From Candidatus Uhrbacteria bacterium (GTDB lineage: Bacteria; Patescibacteriota; Patescibacteriia; 2-12-FULL-60-25), in NCBI GenBank assembly GCA_016203535.1, contig JACQMO010000009.1:1-37651 (forward strand): 37,651 bases of DNA. Direction: 5' to 3'. The notes beneath the pieces were generated by a model. The model saw only the letters and a program-made list of their open reading frames with translations, was not told the origin of the DNA and did not search any database. Both the position numbers and the translations under genes were made by a program. Shown one piece after another: positions 15,470 through 22,914 of the stretch. Each line of letters starts with the position of its first letter. The first letter of the stretch is position 1.

Positions 15470-16024
15470 TTACGACTTGCGTCCGATGATGGCGGAGACG
15501 TTTCCACCCTGGCGTTTCACTTCCTGTTCGGTGTAGAGCGTATATTTCGATCCGATGTCGTGGATAAAATCCTGAATGCGCTTGACCGCCAGTTCGGCAT
15601 GCGCCTTTTCGCGGCCGCGCATGATGATCTCGATCTTGAGCTTCTGCCCCTCTTCGAGGAAGGCAAGCGCCTGCTGCAGCCGGACGTCCAGATCGTGTGC
15701 GCCCATTTTGACGGAGAGGCGGATGCCCTTGACCTCGACTTTCTTTGCGTGGGCTTTCTGCGTCCGGTATTCCTTGTCTTTCTGGTATTTGAAGGCGCCG
15801 TAATCAAGGAGGCGGCAGACCGGCGGCGTTTCTTTCGGCGAAACCTCGACGAGGTCGTATTCCCGCTCGCGCGCGATGGTGAGCGCCCGGGCGATCGGGA
15901 GGACGCCGAGGAATTTTCCCTCATCATCAATCACCCGGACCTCCGGACTCATGATCTGTTCGTTTACGCGATATTGGATGCCGGTCGGCTTTTGGGGCAC
16001 GCGCCGGCGGTAGTGGATTCGCAT
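15470..16024 (-). CDS. infC: Translation initiation factor IF-3
   Basis: 184 residues from the ATG at 16024. N-terminal domain with QYRVNEQIMSPEVRVIDDEGKFLG, linker, and C-terminal domain with RLSVKMGAHDLDVRLQQALAFLEEG and KIEIIMRGREKAH. IF-3 prevents premature subunit joining and checks start codon and initiator tRNA. The frame is open upstream to 16294, but that part is the tmRNA gene read through. The start lies 8 nt after the tmRNA 3' end, so infC has almost no leader once tmRNA has been excised. The start is ATG, not the AUU used for autoregulation in E. coli. Confidence 0.95.
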   Translation of the reverse strand: MRIHYRRRVPQKPTGIQYRVNEQIMSPEVRVIDDEGKFLGVLPIARALTIAREREYDLVEVSPKETPPVCRLLDYGAFKYQKDKEYRTQKAHAKKVEVKGIRLSVKMGAHDLDVRLQQALAFLEEGQKLKIEIIMRGREKAHAELAVKRIQDFIHDIGSKYTLYTEQEVKRQGGNVSAIIGRKS

Positions 16025-16032
16025 GTTTGGTA

Positions 16033-16427
16033 TGGAGATGGGGGGAGTTGCACCCCCGTCCGAACCGTTCCCCCGCAATCGTCGTTCACAGGCATAGTCT
16101 GCTCGAAATTTCGGCGGCCGGACAAGAGCGGACGAGGACCGGTCGCCTACACATCGTGCCATGTCAGTAGCGCTGAGACGTGACCAGCGATACCTAAGCC
16201 CGAGAAATGACGATCTCATCCGAAGGGTCGGGCCGCTCTCCGGGAGATCGTGGTTGTCGCCCTTAGGCGAGAGCCATTGAAGGTGAAGAGACACGGAACG
16301 CCGAAGCGACCGCGTTCTTCATCTTGTTCAAGACGTTGGCAATTGTCTGTGTTGAAACGGTTTTACGAGACGTTTCCGCTCGGCCTGCCGATTGTGAAAG
16401 AAGGATCCGTCAACGCTCGGCATCCCC
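16033..16427 (-). ncRNA. ssrA: tmRNA (transfer-messenger RNA)
   Basis: The 5' end GGGGATG (16427-16421) pairs with CATCTCC (16040-16034), with discriminator A at 16033 and no encoded CCA. After the 5' acceptor strand comes GCGTTGACGGATCC, matching the conserved TTCGACGGG region. The T arm is GGGGG-TGCAACT-CCCCC, with TGC in place of the usual TTC. The tag frame starts GCC AAC GTC at 16340 and ends GCT CTC GCC TAA (stop 16265-16263): 25 residues, beginning ANVLNKMK and ending SPSMALA, long for a tag but with the usual hydrophobic Ala-rich end. tmRNA with SmpB frees ribosomes stalled on non-stop mRNA. Its first 18 nt overlap the end of smpB. Confidence 0.92.
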
Positions 16428-16856
16428 TCGACGCAGTTCACGGTCAATGTCCCGTTTTTTGAGTTTCTCTCGCTTATCCGCGGCTTTTCGGCCGCGCGCG
16501 AGTCCGAACGAGAGCTTGATGTGACGGCCGCGAGGATACAACGATAACGGCACCAGTGTCAAGCCTTTTTGCTTGATTTTTCCCTGGAGGGAGCTCAATT
16601 CCCGGCGCTCCAGCAGGACCTTGCGATCGCGCGTCGGATCATAGCCGGGAAGAGGTCCGGCCTTGGCGTACGGCGAAATGTGGGCGCCCACCAGCCAGAG
16701 CTCGTCCGCGCGGAAGGCGAGGTACGTTCCGGCGAGCTTCGCGCCGCCGCTTCGGATCGACTTCACCTCATGTCCGAGCAACACCAATCCGCCATCGAAC
16801 GTTTCGAGGATGTCATAGTCGTGCCGTGCCTTCCGGTTTTCCGCGAACGTGGCCAT
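16410..16856 (-). CDS. smpB: SsrA-binding protein SmpB
   Basis: 148 residues. MATFAENRKARHDYDILETFDGG, then GHEVKSIRSGGAKLAGTYLAF (the oligonucleotide-binding barrel), DRKVLLERRELSSLQGKI and a basic C-terminal tail (GLARGRKAADKREKLKKRDI) that inserts into the empty mRNA channel. It binds the tRNA-like part of tmRNA and is needed for trans-translation. The last codons (GGG GAT GCC GAG CGT TGA) are also the first 18 nt of mature tmRNA. RNase P cleavage at the tmRNA 5' end would therefore remove the last five sense codons and the stop codon. The upstream gap to the divergent AI-2E gene is 70 nt; no clear -10 is visible. Confidence 0.97.
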   Translation of the reverse strand: MATFAENRKARHDYDILETFDGGLVLLGHEVKSIRSGGAKLAGTYLAFRADELWLVGAHISPYAKAGPLPGYDPTRDRKVLLERRELSSLQGKIKQKGLTLVPLSLYPRGRHIKLSFGLARGRKAADKREKLKKRDIDRELRRGDAER

Positions 16857-16926
16857 GAAAAAAGATGGAAGCGTGAACCCATATCATGTACCATAGCTGT
16901 CAACGACCCGCTACCCACTTCCCCCC

Positions 16927-17967
16927 ATGCCCGCCCCCCAGGAACGCAGCATCGTAGTGAAGACATCGACCGTCGTGAAGGTCTTGTTCATCCTGCTCGC
17001 GGCGTGGTTCACGTGGCTCGTGAGCGACATCATCGCCTTGCTCGTCGTCGCGCTCTTCCTCGCCGCGCTCATGTCTCCGGCCGCGCGATGGGGCGCGGAA
17101 CGGCACATTCCGAAGAGCGTGACCGTCCTTTGCATCTACGTGCTGCTGTTTTCCGCGATCGTCGCGTCCATCGCGCTGATCGTCCCGACGGTCGCGCACC
17201 AGATCGGGAATCTGTCGCAGACCATCGGATCTTCCCTCGTCGCTTTCTCCTCGAGCGTCCAGTCGCTCCGGGCGTTCACGGAGCAGTACGGTCTCGCGGG
17301 GAACCTGTCCGCCGGCGTCGACTCCCTCCAGGGACAGGCGGGACGCGCGGTGAGCGGACTGTTCGCGACGCTCACGGGCCTCTTCGGCGGCATCGCGGGG
17401 CTCGTCATCGTGCTCGTCCTCGCGTTCTACATGGTGGTGCAGGAAAAGGAAGCGCTCCGCATGTTCCATGCCCTCATCCCGGAGGAATACCGCGACATGT
17501 CCGCGCGGCTGCTCGCGCAGGTCGAGATGAAAATCGGCCGGTGGCTCACCGGACAGCTGCTCTTGAGTCTCATCATCGGCGCGCTGTATTACATCGGACT
17601 CCTCGTGCTCGGCGTCGACAGCGCGCTGGCGCTCGCGCTCTTCGCCGCGTTTACGGAATTCATCCCGTATCTCGGGCCCATCCTGGGAGGGATTCCCATC
17701 ATCATCGTCTCCGCGAACAGCTCTCCGGTGCTCGCGCTCTTCGCGCTCGGGCTCGTGATCGTCATCCAGCAGCTTGAGAACCAGATCATCGTGCCGAAGC
17801 TCATGCAGAAGGCGGTCGGGCTGAATCCGGTCGTGAGCATCATTTCGGTCCTCGTCGGCGCAAAGCTGTTCGGGATCGTGGGCGTCCTGCTCGCCATCCC
17901 GATCGCGACGACCCTCTCCGTCGCGCTCGCCGAAATCTACCGGTTCCGGCAGGAGAGAAAATCATAG
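16927..17967 (+). CDS. AI-2E family (PerM/TqsA-type) membrane transporter
   Basis: 346 residues. Two hydrophobic segments near the N-terminus (VLFILLAAWFTWLVSDIIALLVVALFLAALM) with the P-AR motif (SPAARW), a third at about 70-95, a soluble middle region with amphipathic helices (EQYGLAGNLSAGVDSLQGQ), and a C-terminal block of about four segments with the conserved FIPYLGPILGGIPIIIVSA and QQLENQIIVPKLMQKAVGLNPVVSI. These are family hallmarks. Members export small solutes or act as Na+/H+ antiporters; the AI-2 link holds for few of them, so the substrate is unknown. It is divergent from smpB and followed after 10 nt by the next gene, as in an operon. Confidence 0.9.
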   Translation: MPAPQERSIVVKTSTVVKVLFILLAAWFTWLVSDIIALLVVALFLAALMSPAARWGAERHIPKSVTVLCIYVLLFSAIVASIALIVPTVAHQIGNLSQTIGSSLVAFSSSVQSLRAFTEQYGLAGNLSAGVDSLQGQAGRAVSGLFATLTGLFGGIAGLVIVLVLAFYMVVQEKEALRMFHALIPEEYRDMSARLLAQVEMKIGRWLTGQLLLSLIIGALYYIGLLVLGVDSALALALFAAFTEFIPYLGPILGGIPIIIVSANSSPVLALFALGLVIVIQQLENQIIVPKLMQKAVGLNPVVSIISVLVGAKLFGIVGVLLAIPIATTLSVALAEIYRFRQERKS

Positions 17968-17977
17968 GCACGCTCGC

Positions 17978-18700
17978 ATGCCCCCATTCCCGACGCCTCC
18001 GGCTCAACCGCTGACGCCACCGATTCGGCCGTCGCCGCAGATGAAAAAAACGGTGAAGCCGGTGTTCGGCAAGAACGCGTTGAGTCTGCTCACGCTTGCT
18101 GTGTCGATCCTGATCGCGTTCGTCCTCGCGGCGGCGTTCGCGGTGGCCAAGACCGGAGTCATCGCCGTTCCGATTTTCTCACTTCTGTATCGCGGGCCGC
18201 AGCCGAGCCGACTCGTCGAGAGCCCGCCGATTGACGCCACCGCCTTTCGGGTGATGGTGAGCAGCCGGCTGATTGCCGAAACGCTCACCAAGAACCCGCT
18301 GCCATATCGTATCCGAATGACGGACGAGGAGCTGACCGGAGGGTTCCAGGGCGCCGTCACCCTCGCGCTGCGCGATCAGTTCTGGCAGGCGGAGCACGTG
18401 CAGGCCATCGCCGTGCCGGACGCCCTCGAGCTTTACGGACGATTCCGCCGCGGACGCCTCCATGCCGACATCAAGGCGCGGTTCCGACCCACCGTGGAAA
18501 AAGGGGGTGCGCGATTCGACCTGACGGGGTTCTGGTTCGGGGATTATCCGGTTCATCCGCGCTTCGCGACGCTCGTCGCCGGATGGATCTTTTCGCGCGA
18601 CCTGGGAACGTGGATCCTCCGGTTTGGAGATATCGAACTCCAGGGCGTAGAGTTGCAGGAGGGGCGGTTTGAGCTTCTCGCGTCGCCGCCGTCCGCATGA
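17978..18700 (+). CDS. Single-pass membrane protein, function unknown
   Basis: 240 residues. A Pro-rich cytoplasmic N-terminus (PPFPTPPAQPLTPP), one membrane segment at about 36-62 (LTLAVSILIAFVLAAAFAVAKTGVI), then a soluble domain with alternating beta strands, for example GGFQGAVTLALRDQFW and GARFDLTGFWFGDYPVHPRFA. A start at the internal Met-22 is possible. Not recognised; it starts 10 nt after the permease gene and overlaps the next gene by 4 nt (ATGA), so these three genes are likely one transcript. Confidence 0.6.
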   Translation: MPPFPTPPAQPLTPPIRPSPQMKKTVKPVFGKNALSLLTLAVSILIAFVLAAAFAVAKTGVIAVPIFSLLYRGPQPSRLVESPPIDATAFRVMVSSRLIAETLTKNPLPYRIRMTDEELTGGFQGAVTLALRDQFWQAEHVQAIAVPDALELYGRFRRGRLHADIKARFRPTVEKGGARFDLTGFWFGDYPVHPRFATLVAGWIFSRDLGTWILRFGDIELQGVELQEGRFELLASPPSA

Positions 18701-19458
18701 TCATCGTGCTCCGTCTTCTGCCGTTCGCGGTCGCCCTGCTTCAGGGCGCGGTTTTCGTCCAGCAGATCCGCTATCCGCTCCAGTATCCGTGGATCGTCGC
18801 GCTCGGGGTCGTGGCGTTGCCGCTCGCGTCCGCCACCATGGGATTCCGCCGGGTCCCGTTCCGCGACATGCTCGAGAAGATGACCCCGTCGTTCGCGCTG
18901 CTGGCGGCTCTGGCGTTCGGCCTGCTCCTGGCGGAAACCGCCGTGGCGTACGCCGTGATCGTCGCCCTTGCCGTCCTGTCGAGCTTCCTTTCCCTCGAGC
19001 TGCTGTTCATCCTCGCGTTTGATCCGTCGCGCTACCCGGTGAGCGCGCTTTCGCGGGTGAACATCGCCTATGTTCCCATCGCCATCTGGTACACCGCCGC
19101 GACATCGAGCGGACTTCTGACGTTTTTGCACATCCCGAAGCTGTGGCATGTTGTGATGATCGTCGCCCTTTCGGCCGTGATGTTCCGGACGACGGGGCAT
19201 CCCGGAGCCACCTGGCAGCAGAACGCCGTGTGGACCGCGCTCGGCGCGCTCATCGGATTGCACGTCGGGCTCCTCGGGCTCTTCCTTCCCCTCGGGATGC
19301 CCGTGCAGGGGTTCATTGCCGCCGCGATCCTCTGTTCGGCTCTCCGCGTCCGGAGATATATGTATGATCCGAAACCGACAGTACGGCTCGCCTGGGGGGA
19401 GGGGGTGGCGGTGCTCGTCGCTGCGGTCGCCGTGCTCACGACGGCGAAATGGCTCTGA
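18697..19458 (+). CDS. Multi-pass membrane protein, function unknown
   Basis: 253 residues, very hydrophobic, with about seven to eight membrane segments (for example LLPFAVALLQGAVF, YPWIVALGVVALPLASA, LLLAETAVAYAVIVALAVLSSFL, VVMIVALSAVMF). The family is not recognised; no catalytic motif is visible. The start codon overlaps the stop of the preceding gene. Two-gene membrane pairs of this kind often work together, which is inference only. Confidence 0.6.
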   Translation: MIIVLRLLPFAVALLQGAVFVQQIRYPLQYPWIVALGVVALPLASATMGFRRVPFRDMLEKMTPSFALLAALAFGLLLAETAVAYAVIVALAVLSSFLSLELLFILAFDPSRYPVSALSRVNIAYVPIAIWYTAATSSGLLTFLHIPKLWHVVMIVALSAVMFRTTGHPGATWQQNAVWTALGALIGLHVGLLGLFLPLGMPVQGFIAAAILCSALRVRRYMYDPKPTVRLAWGEGVAVLVAAVAVLTTAKWL

Positions 19459-19459
19459 A

Positions 19460-19494
19460 TCGTGTATCGTATCTCGTGTAACGTGTACCATGTT
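19460..19494 (+). repeat. Degenerate heptamer array before the HtrA-like gene
   Basis: Successive 7-mers TCGTGTA (19460), TCGTATC, TCGTGTA, ACGTGTA, CCATGTT up to 19494. It fills the gap between two genes and ends 4 nt before the ATG at 19498. Confidence 0.6.
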
Positions 19495-19497
19495 GGT

Positions 19498-20670
19498 ATG
19501 AAACTTCTGTCGACGCCGGTGAGTAAAACCCTGGAGACCCTGCTGCTTGCCGTCGCCGCGGGCGCCGCGTCCGGCGCAATCACAGCGCTCGTCGTCACCC
19601 CCGGACGACAGATCGTCCGTGAGATTCCGACCGCGACTTCCACGCCGCCCGTCGCCACCTCCACCGCGCCCGTCGAACCGCCGCTCGTCCGGCTGGAACC
19701 CCAATTATCGAAGCCGCTCCTCCCGCCGACGTTTGTCGCGCGCCGCGCGAGTCCCGTCTTCACGGTGTACCGAAAACCGCGCGGCACGACCCCCGAAGAA
19801 CGGACGCTCACGGAAGACCGCGCGCTCGGCCAGGCCGTCGCCCTCACGTCTGACGGGTGGCTTGTCACGGCGTCTCCCGTCGTGGGGTCGCTCCGCGTCG
19901 CCGACCTTGCCGTCTGGGTGAACGACAAAAGCGTCCGGGTGGAACGGGCGATCGCGGACTCCCTGAACGGGACGACGTACCTCAAGGTCGGCGTGTCGGA
20001 ACTCACATCCCCGGCGTTCGGCCAGGTTTCGGATCTCGCGGCAGGTTCGGAGGCATGGGTCGAGCGGCGCGCATCCGCGTTCGAACCGAGTCTTGTCCTG
20101 TCGCTCCGCGCGAACATCCCGTCAACGGATGCGGGGTCGAGCGAGGCGGCGTTCCGTCGGATCCTCGTCGGCGGAACGACCCAGACCGGAGACCGCGGGA
20201 TGCCCGTCTGGAACGCCAAGGGCGCGCTCATCGGTATCGTGGAAAGCGCGGCGGGCGAACCCATTCGCGCCATTCCGGCAACGAGCATCGCGGATTCGTT
20301 CGCAGGCCTGCTTCAACAAAACGCCATCACGCACGCGCTCCTCGGCGTGCAGAGCCTGGATCTCCAGGCGTGGCGTGTCGACGGGGATCGAGGCCGTCTC
20401 CCGGCGCGCGGCGCGCTTCTCAAGGACAACCGCAAGCAGAACCGGCCGGCCGTGGCGAAGGATTCTCCGGCGGCGATCGCCGGCCTCAAGGCGGGCGACG
20501 TGATCGTCCGCGTCGAACGTGATATCCTTGATGGGTCATCCGACCTCGGTGAGATCCTTTCCGAGTACCGGCCTCGCAGCGTCGTCACCCTCCGCGTGTG
20601 GCGCGACGGCGAAGAGACGGATGTTCCGGTTACGCTCGGCGCGATCACGACAAGCGCGCCGCTGAAATAA
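19498..20670 (+). CDS. HtrA-like pseudoprotease with PDZ domain, membrane-anchored
   Basis: 390 residues from ATG 19498; the upstream in-frame codons are the heptamer array. An N-terminal hydrophobic segment (LETLLLAVAAGAASGAITALVV) anchors or exports the protein, followed by a Pro/Thr/Ala-rich spacer. The middle has the trypsin-like fold of HtrA/DegP: GQAVALTSDGWLVTASPVV, then RRILVGGTTQTGDRGMPVW, KGALIGIV. A PDZ domain follows (AIAGLKAGDVIVRVERDIL, VTLRVWRDGEETDVPV). All three catalytic positions are changed: Pro for His in the TxxHV motif, no Asp before LKV (NGTTYLKV), and Arg for Ser in GNSGGP (GDRGMP). It should therefore bind peptides but not cut them. It may act as a scaffold or chaperone at the cell surface. 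Confidence 0.75.
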   Translation: MKLLSTPVSKTLETLLLAVAAGAASGAITALVVTPGRQIVREIPTATSTPPVATSTAPVEPPLVRLEPQLSKPLLPPTFVARRASPVFTVYRKPRGTTPEERTLTEDRALGQAVALTSDGWLVTASPVVGSLRVADLAVWVNDKSVRVERAIADSLNGTTYLKVGVSELTSPAFGQVSDLAAGSEAWVERRASAFEPSLVLSLRANIPSTDAGSSEAAFRRILVGGTTQTGDRGMPVWNAKGALIGIVESAAGEPIRAIPATSIADSFAGLLQQNAITHALLGVQSLDLQAWRVDGDRGRLPARGALLKDNRKQNRPAVAKDSPAAIAGLKAGDVIVRVERDILDGSSDLGEILSEYRPRSVVTLRVWRDGEETDVPVTLGAITTSAPLK

Positions 20671-20681
20671 ACCCCTCCCCC

Positions 20682-21287
20682 ATGTCTTCTCCCAACCTCC
20701 TTCGGCTCTTTCTTCGGTCCTGGCGCCTTATCGCGGTGAGTGCCGGCGCGGGATTGGTATTGGCGGTCGCGTTCTCCCTCGTCCAGACGCTGAAGTATTC
20801 CTCGACGGTCCGCCTGCTCATCACGCAGACGAACGTGACCGGGCTTGATCCGTACACGGCCGTCAAATCCACGGAGCGGATCGCGCAGAACTTGTCCGAG
20901 GTGATTTATACGTCCAGTTTTTTCAACGCCGTGATTTCCGACGGGCAGATCGATGCGGGGTATTTCTCCTCGGACGAGATCACGAAACGGCGCGAATGGC
21001 GGGAGACGATCACGACCGCCGTGTCGCCCGGAACCGGCGTGATGACGGTCGTGGCCTTCCATCCGCTCCGCGCGCAGGCGACGGCGCTTGCCGTCCGGGT
21101 CGCGCAGGAGATCGCGAGCCAGGCGCCGAACTATTTCGGATATTCCGTCCGCGTCCAGATCATCGACGACCCGCTCCCATCGCGGTTTTTCGCCAAACCC
21201 GATTTCGTGACAAACGGCCTCTTCGGCGCGATGATCGGATTTCTGGCCGCCTCCGCCTGGGCGCTTGGAAAAACTAGGGAATCGTAA
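20682..21287 (+). CDS. Wzz-like polysaccharide chain-length/co-polymerase protein
   Basis: 201 residues from ATG 20682, which lies 11 nt after the preceding stop. Two membrane segments flank a soluble domain: the first at about 15-37 (LIAVSAGAGLVLAVAFSLVQT), the second near the C-terminus (GLFGAMIGFLAASAWALG). The loop begins KYSSTVRLLITQ, matching the YxSxxxLLI pattern after TM1 of Wzz proteins, and ends with VRVQIIDDPLPSRFFAKP, like the Pro-rich IxDPAxxPxxPxxP stretch before TM2. No tyrosine kinase part is present. Wzz proteins set the length of surface polysaccharides; the exact role here is inferred. No glycosyltransferases lie nearby. Confidence 0.7.
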   Translation: MSSPNLLRLFLRSWRLIAVSAGAGLVLAVAFSLVQTLKYSSTVRLLITQTNVTGLDPYTAVKSTERIAQNLSEVIYTSSFFNAVISDGQIDAGYFSSDEITKRREWRETITTAVSPGTGVMTVVAFHPLRAQATALAVRVAQEIASQAPNYFGYSVRVQIIDDPLPSRFFAKPDFVTNGLFGAMIGFLAASAWALGKTRES

Positions 21288-21300
21288 GGGGACGCTCCTT

Positions 21301-21407
21301 ATGCGCCAGCACGGGTGACGCGGAACGGGGGACCCCCAGCGCCCGGATGCCGAGCACGGTCGAGGACGATGGGGGTGGGCCGCGGCAGGACCCGTGGGTA
21401 GGCGTAT
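21301..21407 (+). other. Structured motif B (GTGA/GCAGG internal loop)
   Basis: Stem ATGCGCC:GGCGTAT (21301-21307/21401-21407, one G-U), internal loop AG against GGTA, stem CACGG:CCGTG (21310-21314/21392-21396), internal loop GTGA against GCAGGAC, stem CGCGG:CCGCG (21319-21323/21380-21384), closed by a long GC-rich apical part with GGGGG-AC-CCCCC. It shares the two outer internal loops with motif A, while stem bases differ in compensated ways. Confidence 0.7.
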
Positions 21408-21433
21408 GTAGGAACAAACGAAGAAATATCCTT

Positions 21434-21460
21434 AAAACCGCGTAATCAGGCGGTTTTTTT
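21434..21460 (+). terminator. Rho-independent terminator
   Basis: AAAACCG (21434-21440), loop of ten bases, CGGTTTT (21451-21457), with the T tract continuing to 21460. It closes the transcript that includes motif B and insulates the gene island that follows. Confidence 0.75.
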
Positions 21461-21475
21461 AGATGTTGGGATGGC

Positions 21476-21504
21476 TTGACATTTTTCGCTATTTGTGATA
21501 TGTT
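21476..21504 (+). promoter_or_regulatory. Sigma-70-type promoter for the collagen-like gene
   Basis: TTGACA (21476-21481), a 17-bp spacer, TATGTT (21499-21504). It is a near-consensus promoter, unlike those of the housekeeping genes here. Transcription would start near 21511, giving a leader of about 197 nt. TTGACATTT recurs at 24240 before the third gene of the island. Confidence 0.75.
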
Positions 21505-21542
21505 ATTGCGTTCACTGGAAGCTTCGATCATGGGATTTTGAA

Positions 21543-21701
21543 GCCGTTCAGTCGGCGATTTGGGAACATTCCTCCTTTCCCAAAGAGCGACTGGACGGCT
21601 CCAGGACCTCAATCCGAGATCCAGGGTGCACCTACACAACTAGGGAAGAGCCCACTCCGGGGCGTTACGATTTATCGTAGCGGCCCGCTGGCCGCAGGAG
21701 G
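21543..21701 (+). promoter_or_regulatory. Structured 5' leader with SD and a complementary CCTCCT loop
   Basis: A long hairpin: GCCGTTCAGTCG (21543-21554) pairs with CGACTGGACGGC (21588-21599), and TTTGGGAA (21559-21566) pairs with TTCCCAAA (21577-21584). The loop contains CCTCCT (21571-21576). A second hairpin, GCGGCC-CGCT-GGCCGC (21680-21695), abuts the SD AGGAGG (21696-21701), 6 nt before the ATG at 21708. The loop sequence is the exact complement of the SD, so a long-range contact that blocks initiation is possible. Confidence 0.6.
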
Positions 21702-21707
21702 TTCTAG

Positions 21708-22886
21708 ATGTACCAGAAGTTGATCCTGGCCGCGGTCACCGCGGTCGCTTTCTCGATGGTCGGGAGACCGGCCATGGCGCAGGACGCGCATCGGCACGGG
21801 ACGCAGGATTGCGTCCTGAAGACCGAATACGACGCGACCAAGAGCCAGCTCGACGACGCCAACGACGCTCTCGCAATTTTCAAGAAGAATTGCGGCACGC
21901 TCGAGGAGGTACAGGCCCGCGGCGTCGCCGGAAAGCCCGGCGCTCCCGGACCGCGAGGCGCGCAGGGTCCGGCAGGTTCGCAAGGACCGGCGGGCCCGAA
22001 GGGTGCGGACGGCAAGAGCCCCACGGTCACCAAGGTGGACGTCGGCAGCGCCGAGTGTCCGGCCGGCGGCGTGGAGATCGTCCCGCCGAACGGAACGGCC
22101 GCGCTCTACCTCTGCAACGGCAAGGACGGCACGGGCTACGCGGCCGCGGCAGAGCCGGCAGGCACCGCCTGTCCGGCCGGCGGCGTGAAGCTCACGCCGT
22201 CGGACGGCAACGCCCCCTCCTACGTCTGCAACGGGCAGAAGGGGGACAAGGGCGATCCCGGCCAGAGCTGCTGGGACCTGGACGGGAACGGCACGGGCGA
22301 CGTCGGCCGCGAGGACATGAACGCCGACGGCAAGGTCGATGTCATGGATTGCATCCCCGATTCGCCTCTCGCCGACAACTACCTGACCCTCTACGGAGGA
22401 TTGGGGAGCGGCGTCGCGTTTCGGGGGTCGATTCCGGCCTACATGTTCAACGCGGCGATCGGGATCACGGGCGACCTCTCCGACCACGTCGGAATCGGGT
22501 TCTTCGGGGATGCCGGCGGGTTTAATTCCGCGACGAACGGCTGGGGCTGGGATCTGAAGGGCAGCATCGGACCGATCTTCACCTTCGACAAGGAGGAGCG
22601 GAATCGGCTGTTCGTCGGCCTCTCGGCGACCCAGTACGGCCGCGGGAAGTCCGAGAGCCCCGGCCTCACCGGAAACGGCCTCGGCTACATGGTCGGCGTC
22701 CAGACCCGGTACTTGGGCCGGATCGTCGGTCCGCTCGTGGCGGCCCCGTATCTCGAGCTCGGCTGGGGCCACGCGAGCGGATACGACCCCGTCGCGCGTC
22801 CCCTCGAGCCGTTCGATCGCGCGACCGTCCAGGGCGTCCTCGGCTTCGATCTCTTCGTCGCCGCGGGCGTGTTCAACAAGAAGTAG
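21708..22886 (+). CDS. Secreted collagen-like protein with C-terminal beta-barrel-like domain
   Basis: 392 residues. Signal peptide MYQKLILAAVTAVAFSMVGRPAMA with an AxA cleavage site. A short helical part with two Cys follows, then eleven Gly-X-Y triplets from residue 72 (GKPGAPGPRGAQGPAG). Next come two related Cys-containing units (CPAGGVEI...YLCNGKDG and CPAGGVKL...YVCNGQKGDKG), like the repeats seen in Myxococcota secreted proteins, and a Ca-binding-like segment DLDGNGTGD and DMNADGKVDVMDC. The last 170 residues alternate in beta-strand fashion (LYGGLGSGVAFRGSIPAY, GLGYMVGVQTRYLGRI) as in outer-membrane barrels. A canonical SD precedes the ATG. Outer-membrane proteins are unexpected in CPR bacteria, which lack an outer membrane, so transfer or assembly chimerism must be considered. 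Exact function unknown. Confidence 0.7.
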   Translation: MYQKLILAAVTAVAFSMVGRPAMAQDAHRHGTQDCVLKTEYDATKSQLDDANDALAIFKKNCGTLEEVQARGVAGKPGAPGPRGAQGPAGSQGPAGPKGADGKSPTVTKVDVGSAECPAGGVEIVPPNGTAALYLCNGKDGTGYAAAAEPAGTACPAGGVKLTPSDGNAPSYVCNGQKGDKGDPGQSCWDLDGNGTGDVGREDMNADGKVDVMDCIPDSPLADNYLTLYGGLGSGVAFRGSIPAYMFNAAIGITGDLSDHVGIGFFGDAGGFNSATNGWGWDLKGSIGPIFTFDKEERNRLFVGLSATQYGRGKSESPGLTGNGLGYMVGVQTRYLGRIVGPLVAAPYLELGWGHASGYDPVARPLEPFDRATVQGVLGFDLFVAAGVFNKK

Positions 22887-22914
22887 TGTGGCGCATGGTG
22901 GTGCCCCCTCGGTG

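Noticed and set aside
16025-16294. 90-codon N-terminal extension of infC
   Set aside because: It is the tmRNA gene read as protein; IF-3 homologues begin at the ATG at 16024.
16898-16903. TTGACA on the minus strand as smpB promoter
   Set aside because: At 17 bp the sequence is GGGTTC; only TATGGG at 14 bp, too short a spacer to claim.
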